NCBI RefSeq assembly: GCF_041381155.1
Contig: NC_091134.1
Span: 60,481,467-60,545,466 of the forward strand
Origin: Argopecten irradians
Lineage: Eukaryota; Mollusca; Bivalvia; Pectinida; Pectinidae
DNA: 64,000 nt
Direction: 5' to 3'
The position numbers were made by a program, and so were the translations under genes. The notes below the pieces were generated by a model, which saw only the letters and a program-made list of their open reading frames with translations, searched no databases and was not told the DNA's origin. Of the stretch, positions 58,714-64,000 are shown piece by piece; within the stretch, counting starts at the first letter, position 1; each line of letters begins with the position of its first letter.

Positions 58714-59391
58714 TCAATCTTCACTTGATACGTGTCCATGATGGACACACTCCACCCCACAACAGGTGGGCCGACAGGAATAGTTGTTGCCGTGTTTGTG
58801 ATGGCAGTAAGAATCACTGATGCAGCCGACGTGCCAGCTACAATGACAGCCCCCAAACATGTCCTCGCCCCAGCGCTTCACCAGACTTTTAAGGATGCGA
58901 CCCCCGTGTTGGCCCGAGTTTGCGGAATCCGACAACACCACATCTCCTGGACAACAACAATAAATTTTGATTAATAATGTATTCCATGAATTGTAAAGAA
59001 ATCTATTGTTTTGTTCAGAATCTAAATTCATTTAATTTTCTGTTCGAAGATGATTCACACCCTATTAAATAAATTGTATTTATCTTTTAGTTGACTTCTT
59101 CATATGTATTAAATAAAAAAGCAATCTTTGTCATTATTAAAGAACTTTAAATCAATCTAATTCGATATTTTATCGCATTTGTTCTGAAATAAAAGGAACT
59201 ATGAAAGAGGTAAACCTTTAAGCATAAACACTGTTTTGTCGTTTAAATATATACCATTCATGTTTTCAAACAGCAACAAAATCAGAACGATTTAAAAATT
59301 CATAAATGGCATACTTACTTTCATTCTTGATAGCGGAGACAATAAAACATGTGATGGCGCAAACCACAAATGTAGTCTTCCAATCAGCCAT
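58714..59391 (-). CDS. secreted cysteine-rich peptide, 101 residues
   Basis: Two exons on the minus strand: 59391-59319 and 58946-58714, joined across a 372-bp intron (GTAAGT donor, TTGTTGTTGTCCAG acceptor) in matching phase 1. Exon 1 starts MADWKTTFVV and continues with a hydrophobic CAITCFIVSA core, a classic signal peptide. A short pro-region (about 25-49) ends in LKSLVKR, a dibasic site for a furin-like protease. The mature part (50-101) begins WGEDMFGGC and has eight cysteines at 58, 60, 66, 72, 82, 86, 87 and 91 (spacing C-1-C-5-C-5-C-9-C-3-CC-3-C) and seven histidines. The spacing does not match the bivalve defensins, mytilins or macins that I know. An antimicrobial, venom-like or matrix role is possible; none is shown. 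Confidence 0.75.
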
Positions 59392-60831
59392 TTGTGTTGA
59401 TTTGATTGTTTCATAAAATGATTTAATTCATCAGAATCAATGTTTTCAGAGCTTTGTTTTAAAGAAAGTTTTCAATATAGCTTTCTATGGCTCCATTTGT
59501 TAAAGAGAAATATCCCAATGCCGACGTCCTTGCTTTACAGATGTAATTGAGGTAAGATGCCGTTTTGTCCAGACTTGGTAACGGTCCAGAAAGAGTGCGG
59601 AACCTTGATTTACGCCGGGTTTTATTCAAAATAAATTGTATAATACTCATGTGACTAGTTAAGCATGCGTCAAGCCATTCCTGATGTTTTGTATCTCTTA
59701 TCTTGGGGAGACGTGTGTGATTCAAATACAGGTTAGTAGGTCATACGCGAATTTCTGAACTATATCAGGACGGAAATTGTTATTTTGTAAATATTTACAT
59801 CCAAAATCACGTGATTCAATAAGATTCCAACCCACAGAAGCTGTAGTAATTTACGCACCTGGTAACAGACCTGTTGTCGACGTGTAAAAGAAACTGCGAG
59901 TGTTAGCATCTAGAGTTCACGAGGGTCAACATTTTATCTCCTTGTTTCCCCATACGTCGGGTGGACGGCGTTACCAATCAAGGCAAGTTGTCGTGTAAAC
60001 CCTATACATCGGTCACACATACTCAATGTAAGGCATGATTTCGGTTGACAAAAAGACATCAGTTTATTTTGTTTCTCCTCTAATCATCCAAATTATGCGA
60101 GAGATCGTGATTCATTCATCTAAACACCTAGATACTTTCAATCACATACACAATACATACATTCTTACACAAGGGTATTTTTACAGAACATGCAGCGCTC
60201 GAAGTTTTCTTAGAATGAAAGTGTTGACACTAAAACAAACCATTCTGTGGTGTTAGGAATCCAATACAACTAGATTACAGGAGTAACATGCATGCAAGGT
60301 TCAAAGATACAATTTGGTGTTGTTTATAAGAAATCGGTCATGGCTTTGCATGGGATTTTTTCCATTGAGAACCACCTTATTTTAATTCAATAGATCTAAC
60401 ACAGCAAAGGCAATTATGTTATAACATCCTTTATGTGACCATTTGACTTATCACGTGAAAGGTAATTGCGGAATTATTATTTTTAAAAATACTGAAGTTA
60501 TACAACATAGTTTCATTGTAATTTGTTGTGTATGTTAGGATGGGGTGTAACAAGCACATACATGACCAATCGTTTGTATGTTTTAAAGTAAAAAAATGAC
60601 TGCAAAATGTTGATAGGGCTAAATAAACGATAACACAATAACGACAATATTAGTGTACCACACCTGTTCTGATGTTACAACAGATGGTGTCATTATACAC
60701 AGGATCATCACTACAAGAAGTGTTCCAGAAAAAAAGTTCTTACGACTATACCTGTCATACAAATATTGGTCATGACACTCTTTTCAATTTATGGAACAAA
60801 TTTAGCAAAAAAAAACAACAAAAAAACAAAA
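59392..60831. other. 5' flank of the cysteine-rich peptide gene and unannotated sequence
   Basis: On the minus strand the leader just upstream of 59391 is AT-rich, with a CTATATTGAAAAC word near 59482 that might act as a TATA element. ORFs at 59459-59725 (-), 60035-60256 (+) and 60672-60881 (+) have no support. Confidence 0.35.
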
Positions 60832-61353
60832 CTTTTTTCTTTTCGATGAAAAGTATGGAGAAAATTCACCGACTTCATTAATTAGCATGCATTGCGAGAA
60901 TGCGAGAATTGGTATTATTTATAACTTTATATTTATTGTCTGATTACATAATACATAATAACAAAAAATAAAATAAGTGTATAAACATCATAATAGTAAT
61001 TAAAAGCAAAATATGTAACAGATGCAATGTATAATAAATGATATAACTGACAACCGCCATTTGCATGACAAGGTCAAAAAAGACTCGATGTGTATGCATT
61101 TGGAAGGTCGAGCCCGGTCAAACAAGTACCCCTTGTACAAGTTATAGACACATGTAATCGTAGTGGCATGGCTATTTGGTGATATAAATAGGTACAGAAC
61201 TTATAATAATAATTACTAAAATATAGAAATATGTACAGAACTTACTAAACTGAAATGTAGACATTTTTGCATATTTTACCAACATTTACAAATAACATCT
61301 GATGCATACACACTTTTCATCAACTTAGTTCAAGTATACCTAAGAAGTGATAT
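60832..61353 (+). repeat. segmental duplication, copy 1
   Basis: CTTTTCGATGA, TGGAGAAAATTCAC, ATTACATAATACAT, GACAACCGCCATTTGCATG, CAAACAAGTACCCCTTG, TAATCGTAGTGGCA and CAAGTATACCTAAGAAGTG occur here and again in order at 61565-62073, about 720-742 bp later. Similarity is high in the middle (61050-61180) and lower at the edges. Confidence 0.88.
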
Positions 61354-61479
61354 ATAGACATACAAACTATTGCTAGTTTAACAGTGTATGAAACTTTAAT
61401 GGCCAACTATATTTCCGAAACAAACATTAAAATTTAGAAATTAATCATTTTTGAACATCAGAAAATCTATATTATTAAC

Positions 61480-61562
61480 CTAAGAGGAAATTAAAACACC
61501 AAACGCATGCTGGATTCCCTGGGTAAATCTATGCTAACAAGTTTAGCAATAATTAAAAACAA
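61480..61562 (+). repeat. short duplicated segment, copy 1
   Basis: CCTAAGAGGAAATTAAAACACC, then GGATTCCCTGGGTAAAT, matches 62778-62845. It sits between the two longer duplicated segments, so three related pieces of one local family are present. Confidence 0.75.
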
Positions 61563-61564
61563 CA

Positions 61565-62073
61565 TTTTCTTTTCGATGAGATCAAGATGGAGACCATGGA
61601 GAAAATTCACTGACTTCATCAATTAGCCTGCATTGATGGCATTGGTATTATTTATTACTGTATTTCTATTGTCCAATTACATAATACATTATAACAAAAT
61701 AATAAATTAATAGATAAATCGATAAAATAATTTTATGAATATAATAATAGCAAATTAAATCACAATATGGAACGTAAGCAATATAATTACATGTATAATA
61801 AATGATATAATTGACAACCGCCATTTGCATGACAAGGTCAAAAAAGACTCGATGTGTGCGCATTTGGAGGGTCGAGTCCGGTCAAACAAGTACCCCTTGT
61901 ACATGCTATAGACACATGTAATCGTAGTGGCACGGCTATTTGGTGATAGATTTTACCAACATTTACAAGCAACATAATGATCTTCGACTCAACAGTAATA
62001 CATAAGGTTAGGGCCGATACATACACACTTTTTATCAACGTAGTTATGTTCAAGTATACCTAAGAAGTGATAT
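61565..62073 (+). repeat. segmental duplication, copy 2
   Basis: Direct-orientation partner of 60832-61353. The core beginning GACAACCGCCATTTGCATG lies at 61813. It carries an extra 30-bp stretch near 61975-62010. Confidence 0.88.
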
Positions 62074-62777
62074 GGGACAAGGAAGTAATTCCAACCGTGT
62101 GAACAAAACAAATTGTCAAATTGTCGAGGCGATCTGCCCCTTTATCAAGACATACAAAACAAACACGATTACATAATAGGATACCAACAGTAATGCGGGA
62201 CAAAGTAGACAAATATATAACTATATACAGCACAATGGAGCGCAATTTACCCTTCAGCAAGTGGCAGCCGAAGGCCGGATCTCCCAAAATGTATCCATGC
62301 TGTTCGACAGAACGCGATATCGACATACAAACTAATATTACTGAAGGCAAGGCCTTAAAGGGCGCAGGCAGATGTTTCAGCAATTATTGATTATGTAATG
62401 TTAAACAGTACAATTTATGATTTCCGATTATTTTTCATTCATATATCCATACTCTATCCTTGTCCCCAAACCCCTATTTGTTAAGGAAACCACCATTAGA
62501 GAAGGAAGAAATTTTTTTCCGTAACATATATTCCGTTTTTGGTCGGCTGATTATATTGGAAGGTGGTCTAAATCACTTAAATGCTTACAGATAAAGAGCG
62601 ATAGCACTGAGCTTCTGTATGATGAAGATTACGTTTGTCAGATCATGAGAGCGTTTGAACTGATCGATTATATAATGAGCTCACTTTAAAGCATCATATT
62701 CATGGTGATTACCCATCATTCCCCTCCCCATAGGTATAATTGAATTGGATTGGATTGAATTTATCTATACCACAAAC
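62074..62777. other. unannotated stretch with overlapping ORFs on both strands
   Basis: ORFs of 89 (+, 62121-62390) and 107 codons (-, 62060-62383) overlap almost fully in slightly GC-richer sequence. Neither shows a signal peptide, membrane segment or known motif, and at most one could be real. I cannot decide between untranslated sequence of a gene and chance. Confidence 0.3.
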
Positions 62778-62845
62778 CTAAGATGAAGTTAAAACACCAA
62801 ACAAATTTTGGATTCCCTGGGTAAATTTATGTTAACAGGGATTCA
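62778..62845 (+). repeat. short duplicated segment, copy 2
   Basis: CCTAAGATGAAGTTAAAACACC, GGATTCCCTGGGTAAAT and GTTAACAGG match the copy at 61480. Confidence 0.75.
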
Positions 62846-62867
62846 TTTCGCTAACTATTTAAGGACT

Positions 62868-62992
62868 TGGATAGATTTTTTATGTTATGGAGATATAACA
62901 CAAAAACTGAGTGTACTCTAAATAAGCCGCGAAGCGGTTTATGATGAAAGTATTTTTGTGTTATATCTCCATAACATACAAAATGTTATCCA
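62868..62992. mobile_element. hairpin element with ~42-bp inverted arms
   Basis: TTATGTTATGGAGATATAAC then ACAAAAACT in the left arm (62868-62908) is inverted as AGTATTTTTGTG then TTATATCTCCATAACATA in the right arm (62949-62992). The 40-bp loop contains its own small stem CCGCGAAGCGG. A compact non-autonomous element is likely; no clear target duplication is seen. Confidence 0.75.
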
Positions 62993-64000
62993 AATCAATC
63001 CCTATGATTCAATTTACTAAATATAATCTCTTCAATTTTACAAATTTATTCGGGACTCTTTTGTCTATGAAACCATTTCACCGTCATCTCGGCCAATCAG
63101 AAGCGACGTTAAAACAGCGACGCCATTTTTTCCTTAATGGGCTGGTAAACTAATTACAATTTTAAGCCATTGAAAATGCTCGTCACAAGTAAATTGAATT
63201 ACTGTGCGGTATCTAGGACGACAGTGGGAAACATGAGGATATCAGTGGTATAGTAATGGACATTTTGATTTATCAAACGTTTACATTTTCTAATCTGAAA
63301 TTCTCTTAACCCTCCTTGTAAAATAACAAAACCATTAACTATTACTCAACAAAGTGTAACATAAATAAAAATTCTGAAGAGCTGACACGAAGTCTATTCC
63401 AGAAACATTGAGTAACAAACGCCATCTTTATAATCAGCTAAAAAGGTAGTCTGTTTATAAGGGTACCTAGGAGCTCATTGTAATTACAAACAACTTATAC
63501 ATATAGTATACAGTCTAGACCCTCTTCCTACTCTTACAGTTTTTATGCAGCTCGCCTACACAGAGTTTTGAAGACGATGGCCTTGTTTTAGGGTGATAAT
63601 TAATACATAAAATAAAAGAATACAAACGCTTTTCTTGGGAGAGCTCTTTGTGATTAACCAATAGCTGAATTCATTTGGCGGACACACAAAATTTTAACAG
63701 AACTTCACCTCACCACACCAGTCCTAGATTATGTAGTGGGTAGAAATCAGCAAGACTACCGAGCTTTACATGCAGACACAATAAAGCTATCTCCCACATC
63801 CATTATGACACGTGTTTTGGATTTTAATATGGTTAGTTAAACATATCATATTTGAAACATTCAAATGCAGTTGGGTACTATACTGCACAATGGTAAAATA
63901 TCAGCATTTCTTATGTAGTGAAATAATTACAAATAAACATATATAAACTAACTTTGTTGTATTCTGGAAAATTCTGTAGTAAACATAAATCTCCCTAATG
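62993..64000. other. unannotated stretch
   Basis: No gene seen. The 70-codon ORF at 62941-63153 begins inside the hairpin element and is not supported. Confidence 0.4.

Noticed and set aside
58732-58974. 80-codon plus-strand ORF
   Set aside because: It is the antisense shadow of the cysteine-rich peptide exon.
62060-62390. Overlapping 107- and 89-codon ORFs on opposite strands
   Set aside because: No signal, domain or splice evidence to choose either.
1-64000. LTR retroelements, endogenous viral copies or Polintons
   Set aside because: I saw no long terminal repeats, integrase, capsid or viral polymerase signatures anywhere in the window.

Overview
The window looks like gene-poor nuclear DNA of a marine mollusc, probably a bivalve. 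The evidence is AT-rich sequence, eukaryotic tRNA genes without an encoded CCA end, two genes split by GT-AG introns, abundant tandem and inverted repeats, frequent TACATGTA-type words, and an interspersed repeat near 33.4 kb that I recall from oyster genomes. The IFI44-like GTPase also fits, since that family is expanded in bivalves. The taxon call rests on recognition, not on a search.

Region by region. (1) 1-19334 is a tandem array with a period of about 1156 bp. Each unit carries two tRNA-Gly(GCC) genes in the same orientation, 220 bp apart, giving 33 full-length tRNA genes here. The array runs off the left edge of the window. Each unit also holds a 139-bp internal direct duplication and what looks like a decayed third tRNA-Gly. 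From 19335 to about 20660 the array decays stepwise into truncated tRNA halves and faint unit relics. (2) 20661-36300 has no gene I can support. It holds dispersed repeats, a LINE reverse-transcriptase fragment on the minus strand (31880-32250), a visible excess of GGTCA/TGACC words, and a 1082-bp foldback element (33528-34609) with an 8-bp target duplication, inserted into an older repeat. (3) 36320-40250 is a 50-bp minisatellite of about 78 copies. (4) 40250-47600 holds a possible promoter with a small ORF, a 45-bp minisatellite, small hairpin elements, an 18-bp minisatellite of about 64 copies (44886-46060) and a tRNA-like relic. (5) 47763-49751 (+) is a three-exon gene for an IFI44-like P-loop GTPase with a C-terminal membrane segment. 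(6) 50120-57640 holds a diverged interspersed repeat pair, a 50/54-bp minisatellite (51391-52460), hairpins, and a hAT-like element (54614-55388). (7) 58714-59391 (-) is a two-exon gene for a secreted 101-residue peptide with eight cysteines after a dibasic site. (8) 60832-62850 holds diverged segmental duplications, and 62868-62992 a hairpin element.

The tRNA array, the GTPase gene and the cysteine-rich peptide gene are the supported functional content. They do not form an operon or an obvious pathway. The GTPase belongs to a family tied to innate immunity, and the peptide has the layout of a secreted, processed effector or matrix peptide, but nothing in the sequence links the two. All exon borders come from splice-site consensus and reading phase, without transcript data.
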